Positions 56,765-64,000 of a DNA stretch of 64,000 nt are shown one piece after another. Location of the stretch: assembly GCA_937138475.1 (NCBI GenBank), contig CAKZPD010000030.1, positions 49,735 through 113,734 of the forward strand. The letters run 5' to 3'. How positions within the stretch are numbered: the first letter of the stretch is position 1; each line of letters starts with the position of its first letter. Source of the DNA: an uncultured Sulfitobacter sp. (GTDB lineage Bacteria; Pseudomonadota; Alphaproteobacteria; Rhodobacterales; Rhodobacteraceae). The translations under genes and the position numbers were made by a program. The notes beneath the pieces were generated by a model. It had not been told where the DNA came from. It saw only the letters and a program-made list of their open reading frames with translations, and made no database searches.

Positions 56765-56820
56765 CCTGTTTGCGCTTAATTGCGCGGCATCGCCTGTTGG
56801 TTTCCCGCCGGGGCCGCGCC

Positions 56821-57750
56821 TTAACCCAGCAACGTCAACCACACCCATACAGTCACGATTGAACTGGCCGTGGCGATCAGAACGCTCGAGGCGGCAACAC
56901 GGCGGGCGCGCCCATAGATATTGGCAAAGATATAGGCGTTGAACCCCGGCGCCATGGCCGCCGTCAGCACCCCGGATCGAAAGCTGTCGTGCGGCAAGGC
57001 CAAGGCGCTGCCAAAAATCCAGACCAGGGACGGATGCAAGACCAATGCAATGCCACAGACCATGGCGATGGTCTTCATGTCGCCTTCGGGGCGGTATTGG
57101 ATCAGCACCCCGCCCAGGGCGAACAGGGCGGCGGGCAGGGCGGCGCGGATCACCAGATCCAGCGCGTCTTCGACCACCATGGGAATGGTCAGCCCGCTTA
57201 GATTGACCACAAATCCCAAAGCGATGGCGATGACCAAAGCATTGCTGAACATAGACCTAAGAACCGACCGCGCCATGGTCGCCGCAGATTGTCCCTTGTT
57301 CAGAACGATCTCCATCACCGTGATGCCCAAACCATAGCAAAACGGTGAATGCAGCGCGACAATTGCGAAATTTCCGGTCAGGGCGTCGGCGCCATAGGCC
57401 CGTTCGGTTATCGGCAATCCCAGCAGAACCGAATTTGAAAACAGACAGCAAAAGCCGATGGCAACACAGTCTTCCCAGTCGCGCCGAAACAGCAAGCGTG
57501 CCCCGAACATCCCAGCGAAAAAGCAGATCGCCGCGCCTGCATAAAAGCTAAGCAAAAGCCGCGGATCAAACGAGCTGGACAGATCAAGATGGGCGATGGC
57601 CTTGAACAGCAAACAGGGGATCGCAAACCCTTGGGTAAACCGCATGATCCCATCAATGCCAGACACCGGGAAAAAGCCGCGCCAAACCGCCGTATACCCA
57701 AAGCCAATAACCAGAAACACCGGCAAGATGACTTCTAGGAGCGTTTGCAT
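56821..57750 (-). CDS. AEC-family transporter (auxin efflux carrier type)
   Basis: The 309-residue product has about ten hydrophobic segments in the AEC pattern: start MQTLLEVILPVFLVIGFGYTAVWRG, central FCCLFSNSVLLGLPITERAYG, ALPAALFALGGVLIQ and end FRSGVLTAAMAPGFNAYIFANIYG. AEC proteins export or take up small organic anions such as malate or malonate; the substrate is unknown. It lies 21 bases after the MBL-hydrolase gene and may be the last gene of the long minus-strand unit. Confidence 0.88.
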   Translation of the reverse strand: MQTLLEVILPVFLVIGFGYTAVWRGFFPVSGIDGIMRFTQGFAIPCLLFKAIAHLDLSSSFDPRLLLSFYAGAAICFFAGMFGARLLFRRDWEDCVAIGFCCLFSNSVLLGLPITERAYGADALTGNFAIVALHSPFCYGLGITVMEIVLNKGQSAATMARSVLRSMFSNALVIAIALGFVVNLSGLTIPMVVEDALDLVIRAALPAALFALGGVLIQYRPEGDMKTIAMVCGIALVLHPSLVWIFGSALALPHDSFRSGVLTAAMAPGFNAYIFANIYGRARRVAASSVLIATASSIVTVWVWLTLLG

Positions 57751-57771
57751 ATGTGGGCCTTTTCTGCCGGA

Positions 57772-58572
57772 TTATGAAATTTCAAACGTCAGTTGCATCC
57801 CGTCAAAGGCCGGCTCTATGGTTTCATGGGTCTCGGCGCGGACGGTTTCGTAATCCAGATCGTTGTGCATATTGGTCAGCACGGCGCGGGCAGGGCGCCG
57901 GGCGTCGATCCAATCGAGGGTTTGTGCAAGGTGGGAATGGGTCGGATGTGGCTCGCGGCGCAGGGCGTCGACGATCCAGCATTGCAGATTGTCCAGATAT
58001 GGCGATGCGTCGTCGGGGATCGACGCCACGTCTGGCAAATAGGCGATATCGTTGAACCGAAATCCCAGCGCATCCATGCCGCCATGGCGCACGGTGAAGG
58101 GATCAAAGACCAGATCCCCCCCCAACCCCGAGATTTGCACAGGCCCATCAATCAGGTTCAGATCAAGGATCGGCGGGTAACTGGACCCTTCTGGGGTGAC
58201 AAAAACATAGCCGAACCGCTGCATCAGGGCCTCTTGCGTGGGGCGATCGGCCCAGACGGGCAAGCGCGCGCGCATGTTAAAGACGATCATGCGCATGTCG
58301 TCGATTCCGTGCATATGATCTGCGTGGCTGTGGGTATAAAGCACCGCGTCAAGCCGCCCGACATCGGCCCGCAGCAATTGCTGGCGCACGTCGGGGCTGG
58401 TGTCGATCAGAACGGTGGTGGTGCCGGCCGGGCCTTGCCGTTCGACCAAGATGGAACAACGGCTGCGGGCATTCTTGGGGTTGGCCGGATCGCAGGCGCC
58501 CCAATGGCCGCCAAGGCGCGGCACCCCCCCCGATGACCCACAGCCCAATATGGTGACGCGCAAGCGGTCCAT
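57772..58572 (-). CDS. MBL-fold metallo-hydrolase (PhnP-like)
   Basis: The 266-residue product has the metal motif YTHSHADHMHGIDDMR near residues 80-95, the start RVTILGCGSSGGVPRLGG, DTSPDVRQQLL, CWIVDALRREPHPTHSHLAQTLDW and a late NMHNDLDYE. The set resembles PhnP-type phosphodiesterases or the beta-lactamase-fold partners of TatD. It starts within the stop codon of tatD (one-base overlap), so it is cotranslated. The substrate is unknown, likely a cyclic or small phosphodiester. Confidence 0.9.
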   Translation of the reverse strand: MDRLRVTILGCGSSGGVPRLGGHWGACDPANPKNARSRCSILVERQGPAGTTTVLIDTSPDVRQQLLRADVGRLDAVLYTHSHADHMHGIDDMRMIVFNMRARLPVWADRPTQEALMQRFGYVFVTPEGSSYPPILDLNLIDGPVQISGLGGDLVFDPFTVRHGGMDALGFRFNDIAYLPDVASIPDDASPYLDNLQCWIVDALRREPHPTHSHLAQTLDWIDARRPARAVLTNMHNDLDYETVRAETHETIEPAFDGMQLTFEIS

Positions 58573-59378
58573 CAGGCGGCGGCCTCAAAGGTGGCGGCCT
58601 TGGCAAAAAGACGGTTGAAGTTGGCCTGGGTTGCGGCGGCAAATTCCGCATAGCTCAGGCCAAAGGTTTCGGCGGCGCGCCGTGCGGTGTGGGCGGTAAA
58701 GGCCGGCTCGTTCCGTTTACCGCGATGCGGGGGCGGCGCCAGATATGGGGCATCTGTTTCGACCAAAATCCGGTCGATGGGCGCCGTCAGAAAAATATCG
58801 CGCAGCGCCCCGGATTTTGGAAAGGCCGTAATGCCCGACATCGACAGGTAAAACCCAAGATCCAGCGCCGCCTGGGCCAATTTCTGCGAAGACGAAAAAC
58901 AATGCATGACGCAGCTGAATGGCGCGACCTTATATTCGGCGCTTAAAATATCAATCATATCGTCATCTGCATCGCGGGCATGGATAATCAACGGCAAACC
59001 GCTGCGCTGTGCCGCCTCGATGTGGATGCGCAGCGATTGCTTTTGCACGGCGGCGCTGTCGGCTGAATAATGGTAATCCAGCCCGGTTTCCCCGATCCCG
59101 ACAAACTTGGGATGCTGCGCCATTGCACAAAGCTGATCGACGCTGGTCATGGGTTGGCTGGCCGCGCTCATGGGGTGGGTGCCGGCGGCATAGAACACCT
59201 CGGCATAGGTTTCGGCGATGGCGCGCACATTGGGTTCATTCGCCAGTTTGGTGCAGATGGTCACCATGCGCGTCACCCCGGCCTGACGGGCGCGACTGAT
59301 GACATCTGGCAATTCGGACGCAAGTTCAGGGAAATCGAGGTGACAGTGGCTGTCGGTGATGCTGGGTGTATCGGTCAT
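58572..59378 (-). CDS. tatD: TatD-family metal-dependent hydrolase
   Basis: The 268-residue product has the TIM-barrel metal motifs: DSHCHLDF near residues 9-16, GETGLDYHY near 97-105, LPLIIHARDADDDM with its histidine, CVMHCFSSS, and ILVETDAPYLAPPPHRGKRNEP. TatD proteins are 3'-5' exonucleases linked to DNA repair and fragmentation; other substrates are possible. It lies 13 bases after holB and overlaps the MBL gene, in the tmk-holB-tatD arrangement common in bacteria. Confidence 0.95.
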   Translation of the reverse strand: MTDTPSITDSHCHLDFPELASELPDVISRARQAGVTRMVTICTKLANEPNVRAIAETYAEVFYAAGTHPMSAASQPMTSVDQLCAMAQHPKFVGIGETGLDYHYSADSAAVQKQSLRIHIEAAQRSGLPLIIHARDADDDMIDILSAEYKVAPFSCVMHCFSSSQKLAQAALDLGFYLSMSGITAFPKSGALRDIFLTAPIDRILVETDAPYLAPPPHRGKRNEPAFTAHTARRAAETFGLSYAEFAAATQANFNRLFAKAATFEAAA

Positions 59379-59391
59379 GCGGTCCGTTGGG

Positions 59392-60531
59392 CTAGGGCCG
59401 CAGGATATTGGCGGCCGTGTGCTGAATTTTGAATAGGGTATCTAGGACCAGCGCGGCAGGGTCAAGGTTCACGGCACGGCCATGGCGCACCCGCGCCAGG
59501 ATATCTTGTGCCAACTGCGCCCAGGCCCGCCCGGCGGCCGCATCGGGTGCCAAACGCAGCAATATCCGCGCTTCTTCAGGGCTTGCCTCGGCCTTGGGCG
59601 GCGCGCCGGTCGCACCGCAGCGGGCCAAACGGGTCAGCGCCAGATCCAGAAGATCAAACAACAAATCCAGGCGGGCTTCGTTGCCGCGTTGTGCCGCGGT
59701 CTCGGCCAGTTTCAGCGCGCGCGCCCGGTCCAGATCGGGCAGGCGTTGAAACAGCGCCATCAGATCGCCATACAGGCCAAGCCCATCCAGCAGCGACAGC
59801 GTCAAGGCAGCCCCGACCGATCCGGCCGACAGCTCGGCCAGTGCCGCCGCCGCGCCGCCCGCGTCTTGGCCCGCGTCTTGGCCGGGGGCGCCGGCCTGTT
59901 CCAGCGCACAGGCCATATCAGCGGCCCCGAGCGGCAGCAGACGCAAGCTTCGGCAACGCGATCGGATGGTGGGCAACAACCTGGATGGCTGATGGCTGAT
60001 CAACAGCAAGGTCGCGTTGGCAGGCGGCTCTTCGAGCATCTTAAGCAGGGCATTGGCCGCCGAGGTATTCATGTCGTCGGCCGCGTCAATGATCACGACG
60101 CGCCGGCCCCCATCGGCGGCGGACATTTGGAAAAACCCGCCCAGCCGACGGATGTCATCGACGACAATCTGATCGCGCAGGCGTTCGGTCGTGGGGTTTG
60201 GGGTGCGAACGACAGATTTCAACCCCCCTTCGCCACCGGATTGAATGCGCCGCGCCACCGGATGCTGTGGATCAATCCACAGCGATGCAGGCGCAGGTGG
60301 GGCGCCAAACAATCCGTCGGTGTCGATGGGCGGCGTGGCCAACAAGAACCGCGCGATCTGCCAGGCCAGGGTGGCTTTGCCCACCCCCTTTGGCCCGCCA
60401 AGCAGCCACGCATGATGCAGCCGCCCGGTGGCATAGGCCGACAAAAAGGCGGCCTCGGCCTGGGCCTGGCCGTAAAGGGTGGCGGTATCGCGCGGGTGCG
60501 GGGCGCCGTCGATCTGGTCTGGGGCGCTCAC
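59392..60531 (-). CDS. holB: DNA polymerase III subunit delta'
   Basis: Delta' is a clamp-loader subunit. The 379-residue product has HHAWLLGGPKGVGKATLAWQIARFLL (altered P-loop), RRVVIIDAADDMNTSAANALLKMLEEPPANATLLLISHQPSRLLPTIRSRCRSLRL and a C-terminal helical collar. An internal QDAGQDAGG repeat near residue 222 corresponds to a 12-base duplication. No zinc-finger cysteines are evident. It overlaps tmk by four bases and lies just before tatD. Confidence 0.93.
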   Translation of the reverse strand: MSAPDQIDGAPHPRDTATLYGQAQAEAAFLSAYATGRLHHAWLLGGPKGVGKATLAWQIARFLLATPPIDTDGLFGAPPAPASLWIDPQHPVARRIQSGGEGGLKSVVRTPNPTTERLRDQIVVDDIRRLGGFFQMSAADGGRRVVIIDAADDMNTSAANALLKMLEEPPANATLLLISHQPSRLLPTIRSRCRSLRLLPLGAADMACALEQAGAPGQDAGQDAGGAAAALAELSAGSVGAALTLSLLDGLGLYGDLMALFQRLPDLDRARALKLAETAAQRGNEARLDLLFDLLDLALTRLARCGATGAPPKAEASPEEARILLRLAPDAAAGRAWAQLAQDILARVRHGRAVNLDPAALVLDTLFKIQHTAANILRP

Positions 60532-61154
60532 GACAGGGCGCTTTGCACAGTGGTCAAAACATCCGCCGTGACCTGATCCAGGGGCTGGTTGCCATCAATG
60601 ACACGAAACCTGTCTGGAAATTCGGCGGCCAGATCCAGAAAGCCACGCCGCATCTGTGCCTGAAGCCCGGCGCCAAAGGCTTCGAACCGTTCATCCGCCG
60701 TTTGCCGCGACAAGGCCCGGCTTAGGCCCAGCTCGGGGTCCATGTCGATCAACAACGTCAGGTCTGGCTCGCGGCCGATCATCAGGCTGTGCAATGTATC
60801 AACGACAGGGCGCAGATCCCCGCGCGACAGCCCCTGATACATGCGGGTGCTGTCGGCAAAGCGATCACAGATCACCACCTTGCCAGCCGCCAGGGCCGGG
60901 TTGATCGTGCGTTCAAGATGGTCGCGCCGGGCGGCGGTGAACAGCAAAATCTCGGTTTCTGCGGACCAGCGTTCAGGATCCCCTTGAAGAACAAGGGCGC
61001 GAATTTCCTCGGCCCCGGTTGATCCGCCCGGCTCTCGGGTCAGAACCACATCGCGGCCCTGGCTTTGCAGATGCGCCGCAAGCCGTTTGGCCTGGGTCGA
61101 TTTCCCTGACCCGTCTATGCCCTCGAAGGTGATGAACAAACCGGGCTTGCTCAC
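60528..61154 (-). CDS. tmk: Thymidylate kinase
   Basis: Tmk phosphorylates dTMP to dTDP. The 208-residue product has the P-loop FEGIDGSGKSTQAKRL at 8-23, TREPGGSTGAEEIR, and CDRFADSTRMYQG. The lid region includes LSRQTADERFE. It overlaps dac by four bases upstream and holB by four downstream, part of a coupled run SPOR-dac-tmk-holB-tatD-MBL. Normal length. Confidence 0.96.
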   Translation of the reverse strand: MSKPGLFITFEGIDGSGKSTQAKRLAAHLQSQGRDVVLTREPGGSTGAEEIRALVLQGDPERWSAETEILLFTAARRDHLERTINPALAAGKVVICDRFADSTRMYQGLSRGDLRPVVDTLHSLMIGREPDLTLLIDMDPELGLSRALSRQTADERFEAFGAGLQAQMRRGFLDLAAEFPDRFRVIDGNQPLDQVTADVLTTVQSALS

Positions 61155-62305
61155 ATTGCGCCCTCGGGGCCTTGGTTCAGCTTTTTCAACAGCACCATGG
61201 CGGCGGTGGTGATGCGGCTGACAAATCCACCACGCGCCACGTCCTTTGAGGCCACAAGCGGCAGGCGCACCTCGGGCAGGCCATCCGGGGTAAAGACCAG
61301 CTCGCCCAGTTCTTGGCCTTTGCTGATCGGGGCGTTGATCGGTCCGGTAAACACCACCTCGGCCGCCAGCTCTTTGCCGCTGAGCACTGGCAAAAGCACA
61401 TCGAAATCCGCGGCAGCCTCAAGGCCGATGCTTGGTTCCATGCCCATCCACACCTCGGCCGAGGCCAGCTGCTGCCCCTTTTGCACCAATTTGCGTTGGG
61501 AAAATTGCCGGAAGGACCAATTGACGATGGTTTCCGCCTCTTTGGCACGCTGTTCGGTGCTTTCAAGCCCGGACAACACAAAGATCACCCGCCGGTCGCC
61601 CTGTTTGGCTGAACCCACCAAGCCATAGCCGGCCTCGACGGTGTGCCCGGTTTTCAGACCATCGGCCCCGATCCCCAGTTTCAGCAACGGGTTGCGATTT
61701 GATTTATTTTGCGGCGCGCGGCCATCAAACAGGAATTCGGTCTCTGAGAACAGCGGGTAATATTCGGGAAAATCGGTGATCAGACGGTTGGCCAAAATGC
61801 CCAGATCATGCGCCGACATCAGATGCCCAAGCTGCGGCCAGCCGTTGGAATTGGTAAAATTCGACTGTTCCATTCCCATCAGCTTGGCGCGCTGCGTCAT
61901 AAGCCGGGCAAAGCCCGCTTCGGTGCCGTCCGGCGACAAGGCCTCGGCAATCACGGCGCAGGCGTCATTGCCCGACAGCACGATGATCCCGCGCAGCAGA
62001 TCCTCGACCTTGACCCGGTCGGTGGTGTCAAGAAACATGGTTGAGCCGCCATAGCTCATGGCATGAGAGGACACCGGCAGGCGTTCCGCGATTGACAGGC
62101 GTCCGTCCCGTATCGCCTCAAAGGCCATATAAAGGGTCATCAGCTTTGACATGGACGCCGGCGGCAGGGGTTGATCGGCGTTCTTGTCAAGCAAGACCGT
62201 GCCGCTGGTCTGATCCAGTACAAAGGCCGCCTTGGCGCGCGTATCAAATGCCGCGGCCTGCACCGCCAGATGGACAAAGATCAAAGTGGCAATCAGACGG
62301 TTCAC
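61151..62305 (-). CDS. D-alanyl-D-alanine carboxypeptidase
   Basis: The 384-residue product is a penicillin-binding protein 5/6-type carboxypeptidase that trims peptidoglycan stem peptides. A signal peptide is visible (1-20, AVQAAA/FD). The active-site set is S-x-x-K in PPASMSKLMTLYMAFE, SGN in VLSGNDACAVIAE and KTG in GLKTGHTVEAGYG. A C-terminal beta-rich domain and an amphipathic end (TTAAMVLLKKLNQ) are consistent with membrane attachment. It lies between the SPOR-domain gene and tmk; the symbol (dacA/dacC) cannot be chosen safely. Confidence 0.95.
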   Translation of the reverse strand: MNRLIATLIFVHLAVQAAAFDTRAKAAFVLDQTSGTVLLDKNADQPLPPASMSKLMTLYMAFEAIRDGRLSIAERLPVSSHAMSYGGSTMFLDTTDRVKVEDLLRGIIVLSGNDACAVIAEALSPDGTEAGFARLMTQRAKLMGMEQSNFTNSNGWPQLGHLMSAHDLGILANRLITDFPEYYPLFSETEFLFDGRAPQNKSNRNPLLKLGIGADGLKTGHTVEAGYGLVGSAKQGDRRVIFVLSGLESTEQRAKEAETIVNWSFRQFSQRKLVQKGQQLASAEVWMGMEPSIGLEAAADFDVLLPVLSGKELAAEVVFTGPINAPISKGQELGELVFTPDGLPEVRLPLVASKDVARGGFVSRITTAAMVLLKKLNQGPEGAM

Positions 62306-62335
62306 ATCGGCGCTCCCTTGCAGTTAATCGTGCGG

Positions 62336-62962
62336 TTAATGGGTGACAGGATAGGCATCGGCAAAACCACTTTGCTGCACAACAGTCAACAACATGGCCC
62401 GCGCCTCGCGGCTTTCGGCAGGGCCAACCACAACCCGCCAAAACGGTGTGCCACGCGGGTTTTGTTTCAGAACGCCCGGCAACAGCCCCGCATCGCGCAA
62501 CCGCTGTGCGGTCCGGGTCGCATTGGATTTTACATGAAAGATGCCCACCTGGATAAAGGGTTTTTCCAGGGATGCGGTCTGCGCGGGGCCGGCGGGTGCA
62601 TCGCGCAGGGCCACCACCCTCAGGGTTGCGGGCGCGCCAGCGGTCATTTCCAGCGCGGCCGCCGCATCGGACGACACCATCAAAAGTGGATCCTGGGGGG
62701 TGTTGTCGCGGGCAAAAAGCGCGCCGACAACGGCCGATTGGGTTTCGTCATTGCGGATCAGCACCCGCTCGGGCGTGGTGACATCGGGGTGCGCCACCCA
62801 TACCCCCCCAAGGGATGGCCTGCCATCCCAGCCACCGGTATCGGCGACAGCAAAGATATCGGGGCGCTCATAATCGCGGGCGCCCCCAAAGGGCATCGCA
62901 CAACCGGTCAGCAAAGCCAAAGCCCCCAGCAGCCCCAAGCCCCTGCTTTTCAAAACGCGCAT
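62336..62962 (-). CDS. SPOR-domain lipoprotein
   Basis: The 208-residue product has a lipobox: GLLGALALLTGC with C21, so it is probably a lipoprotein. The C-terminal 70 residues (FIQVGIFHVKSNATRTAQRLRDAGLLPGVLKQNPRGTPFWRVVVGPAESREARAMLLTVVQQSGFADAYPV) form a SPOR domain, which binds denuded glycan strands at the division septum. The middle region (GVWVAHPDVTTPERVLIRNDETQSAVVGALF) resembles the RlpA-like part, but I cannot confirm it. It is first in the minus-strand dac-tmk-holB-tatD unit, 30 bases before dac. Confidence 0.88.
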   Translation of the reverse strand: MRVLKSRGLGLLGALALLTGCAMPFGGARDYERPDIFAVADTGGWDGRPSLGGVWVAHPDVTTPERVLIRNDETQSAVVGALFARDNTPQDPLLMVSSDAAAALEMTAGAPATLRVVALRDAPAGPAQTASLEKPFIQVGIFHVKSNATRTAQRLRDAGLLPGVLKQNPRGTPFWRVVVGPAESREARAMLLTVVQQSGFADAYPVTH

Positions 62963-63147
62963 CTCGCGGTGTCCTTGCCTTGCCTGTTTTGCCCCGGTCC
63001 CCGCGCAGGGGATCTTGGCGCCATCCTAACCCTGCACCCCCCCAAAAGAAAAGCACCCCCGCACCCAATTGGCAATTTTCCCCAATTTCCAGGTTTTTAC
63101 ATTTCGAGGTTCCAGAATCATTTACAGCGATTTAACAGAACCCTGTC

Positions 63148-63237
63148 GGAGGAGTGGCAGAGTGGTTGAATGCACCGGTCTTGAAAACCGACGTAGGTGA
63201 AAGTCTACCGTGGGTTCGAATCCCACCTCCTCCGCCA
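63148..63237 (+). tRNA. tRNA-Ser (anticodon UGA)
   Basis: A 90-base tRNA with acceptor GGAGGAG pairing with CTCCTCC, discriminator G and an encoded CCA end (63235-63237). The anticodon stem CCGGT/ACCGA flanks the loop CTTGAAA, giving UGA. A long variable arm (CGTAGGTGAAAGTCTACCG) marks a class II serine tRNA. TTCGAAT is the T loop. It is followed by an AT-rich tail that lacks genes, a common place for integration. Confidence 0.98.
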
Positions 63238-63296
63238 TCGTCACCCTGCGCATGGTAAACTACTGAAATTCCTTATTTTATTGATTATTGGGGGAT

Positions 63297-63319
63297 TGGA
63301 ACCCAGAATGGAACCCAGA
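63297..63319. repeat. Tandem 12-base repeat just after tRNA-Ser
   Basis: TGGAACCCAGA occurs at 63297-63307 and 63309-63319, one base apart. Such short direct repeats beside a tRNA can be integrase arm sites. Role inferred only. Confidence 0.6.
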
Positions 63320-63364
63320 TGCCTCCGATTTCCTTTCGATATACCGGAGGGGGAGTCACCCGCC

Positions 63365-63385
63365 GCGAACCCTCTCTACCCCCTA
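63365..63385 (+). repeat. Direct repeat, first copy (GCGAACCCTCTCT-type)
   Basis: This 21-base copy (GCGAACCCTCTCT, ACCCCCTA) matches 20 of 21 bases with 63699-63719, 334 bases later. The sequence resembles the 3' end of a serine tRNA (GAATCCCTCTCT...). It may be a decayed att remnant. Confidence 0.6.
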
Positions 63386-63460
63386 TGTCGGCTCAAGGCG
63401 GTCAATGCGTATTTATGAGTAGAAACAATACGTTGATGTTGTTAACGGCAACCTGTCAGA

Positions 63461-63592
63461 ATGTACTCAATGGCTGCAAAGGCACCGCGCACTCGTGAAT
63501 TTCTCGAAACAAGCGGACGGGATGCAAACGTTCTCTACCCGAGCATTGCAACATTTTGCCAACGACTTGAAATTGGCGAAAAGTTCCATTAA
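63461..63592 (+). CDS. Possible 43-residue ORF in the island tail
   Basis: ATG 63461 opens MYSMAAKAPRTREFLETSGR, then DANVLYPSIATFCQRLEIGE and KFH, ending with TAA. There is no clear ribosome site and no match I recognise. It may be a gene fragment from a decayed element or chance. Confidence 0.2.
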   Translation: MYSMAAKAPRTREFLETSGRDANVLYPSIATFCQRLEIGEKFH

Positions 63593-63698
63593 GTTATCGT
63601 AAGTAATATATTATTTATTGCGCCAGCGCTGCGAGACTCGGCTGGATTAATGTACTCCATGTCGGCCAGTGACGGTTTGGGAGCGGATGGGTCTGGTA

Positions 63699-63719
63699 GC
63701 GAACCCTCTCTGCCCCCTA
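63699..63719 (+). repeat. Direct repeat, second copy (GCGAACCCTCTCT-type)
   Basis: Second copy of the 21-base repeat described at 63365, with one changed base (G for A at the 14th position). Confidence 0.6.
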
Positions 63720-63921
63720 AGCTTTTGTAATTATTGATATGTGGAAAAGTTCGAAAGTCACTTGGTTCAAACGGGCCTCGCAGCGAACTGGGCGGCATGC
63801 CTACCGAACCTTGGACAGAACTGACCGGAAAGAAATGCTCCCGCTTGGGCGCACCCGCTCACCACTCCGGACGCCGCTCTATTCTTTCGACGACCTCCCT
63901 CATGCGGCGTATCGTTCCGGG

Positions 63922-63953
63922 ATCTGTCTGACGTCAGCGCCTATGGGACAGAT
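63922..63953. repeat. Inverted repeat near the window end
   Basis: ATCTGTC (63922-63928) and GACAGAT (63947-63953) are inverted 7-base arms, with the palindrome TGACGTCA (63929-63936) between them. This could be a terminal inverted repeat, an operator or a hairpin; no gene context is available. Confidence 0.35.
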
Positions 63954-64000
63954 TTGAGGTTTTCGTAACGGAGGATTTCTGGTTCATCGCAGCCATCATG

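Larger units (their letters stand above)
63238..64000. other. AT-richer tail after tRNA-Ser without recognisable genes
   Basis: Base composition shifts towards A+T around 63260-63440 and 63590-63740, and codon patterns of the longer frames are poor. Two pairs of direct repeats and one inverted repeat (listed separately) are present, but no integrase, transposase or phage gene. The window ends before any gene body could be seen. It may be the edge of an island or a decayed element. Confidence 0.6.

Noticed and set aside
63197..63957. Longer frames in the tail after tRNA-Ser (about 65-73 codons)
   Set aside because: Poor codon patterns, overlap with the tRNA or repeats, no ribosome sites and no recognisable domains.

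Overview
The window is a 64 kb piece of a GC-rich alphaproteobacterial chromosome. It most likely comes from a Rhodobacterales member (Roseobacter/Paracoccaceae type). The evidence is the F1-only ATP synthase operon atpHAGDC without F0 genes beside it, the split leuC/leuD/leuB cluster, phaA-phaB, the glcDEF set, two proteins with VPLPA-type C-terminal sorting signals, and a short intergenic element repeated six times that I associate from memory with this order. The species cannot be named from the sequence alone.

Layout. 1-1930: 3' end of rmlA and a sulfotransferase-like gene with a long coiled coil (surface glycan context). 1971-7533 (minus): leucine genes leuC, leuD, leuB, interrupted by a secreted vWA-domain protein and an exported endonuclease/exonuclease/phosphatase-fold protein. 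7773-10157: MscS channel, rsfS, rlmH. 11010-18275: glycolate oxidase glcDEF, a secreted serine protease, ribF, a YcgN-like protein and a threonine aldolase. 18231-20768: hydrolase/isomerase pair and prs. 20932-25803 (minus): F1-ATPase. 26168-30236: methyltransferase, gloB, clpA. 30462-33346 (minus): a MotA/MotB-like membrane pair with a very long coiled coil. 33420-38480: chaC, a DUF2125 protein, prephenate dehydrogenase, hisC, rpsD, tag. 38688-41814: phaA, phaB, a DMT exporter and a 54-residue YdcH-type protein. 41909-46496: trmN6-like methyltransferase, DUF2007 protein, polyprenyl synthase, ispE, a TPR protein. 46620-54475: ETF dehydrogenase, greA, a membrane protein, MaoC hydratase, HAD phosphatase, Mn-pyrophosphatase, YjbR-like protein, a second VPLPA protein and a PD-(D/E)XK-like protein. 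54576-56765: CIRCE-controlled groESL. 56821-62962 (minus): AEC transporter and the SPOR / dac / tmk / holB / tatD / MBL operon. 63148-63237: tRNA-Ser(UGA), followed by about 760 bases that are AT-richer, contain direct repeats and hold no recognisable gene. That tail looks like the edge of a tRNA-integrated island.

Most genes are ordinary core metabolism and housekeeping, tightly packed with 1-4 base overlaps that indicate translational coupling. I do not see a convincing new multi-gene defence or biosynthetic system. The signals most worth following are the six-copy intergenic element, an inverted repeat shared upstream of the two VPLPA genes (core AACTATCT / AGATAGTT), the unusual start region of rsfS, an FNR-like box before the ATP synthase operon, the MotAB-like pair, and the tRNA-Ser junction.
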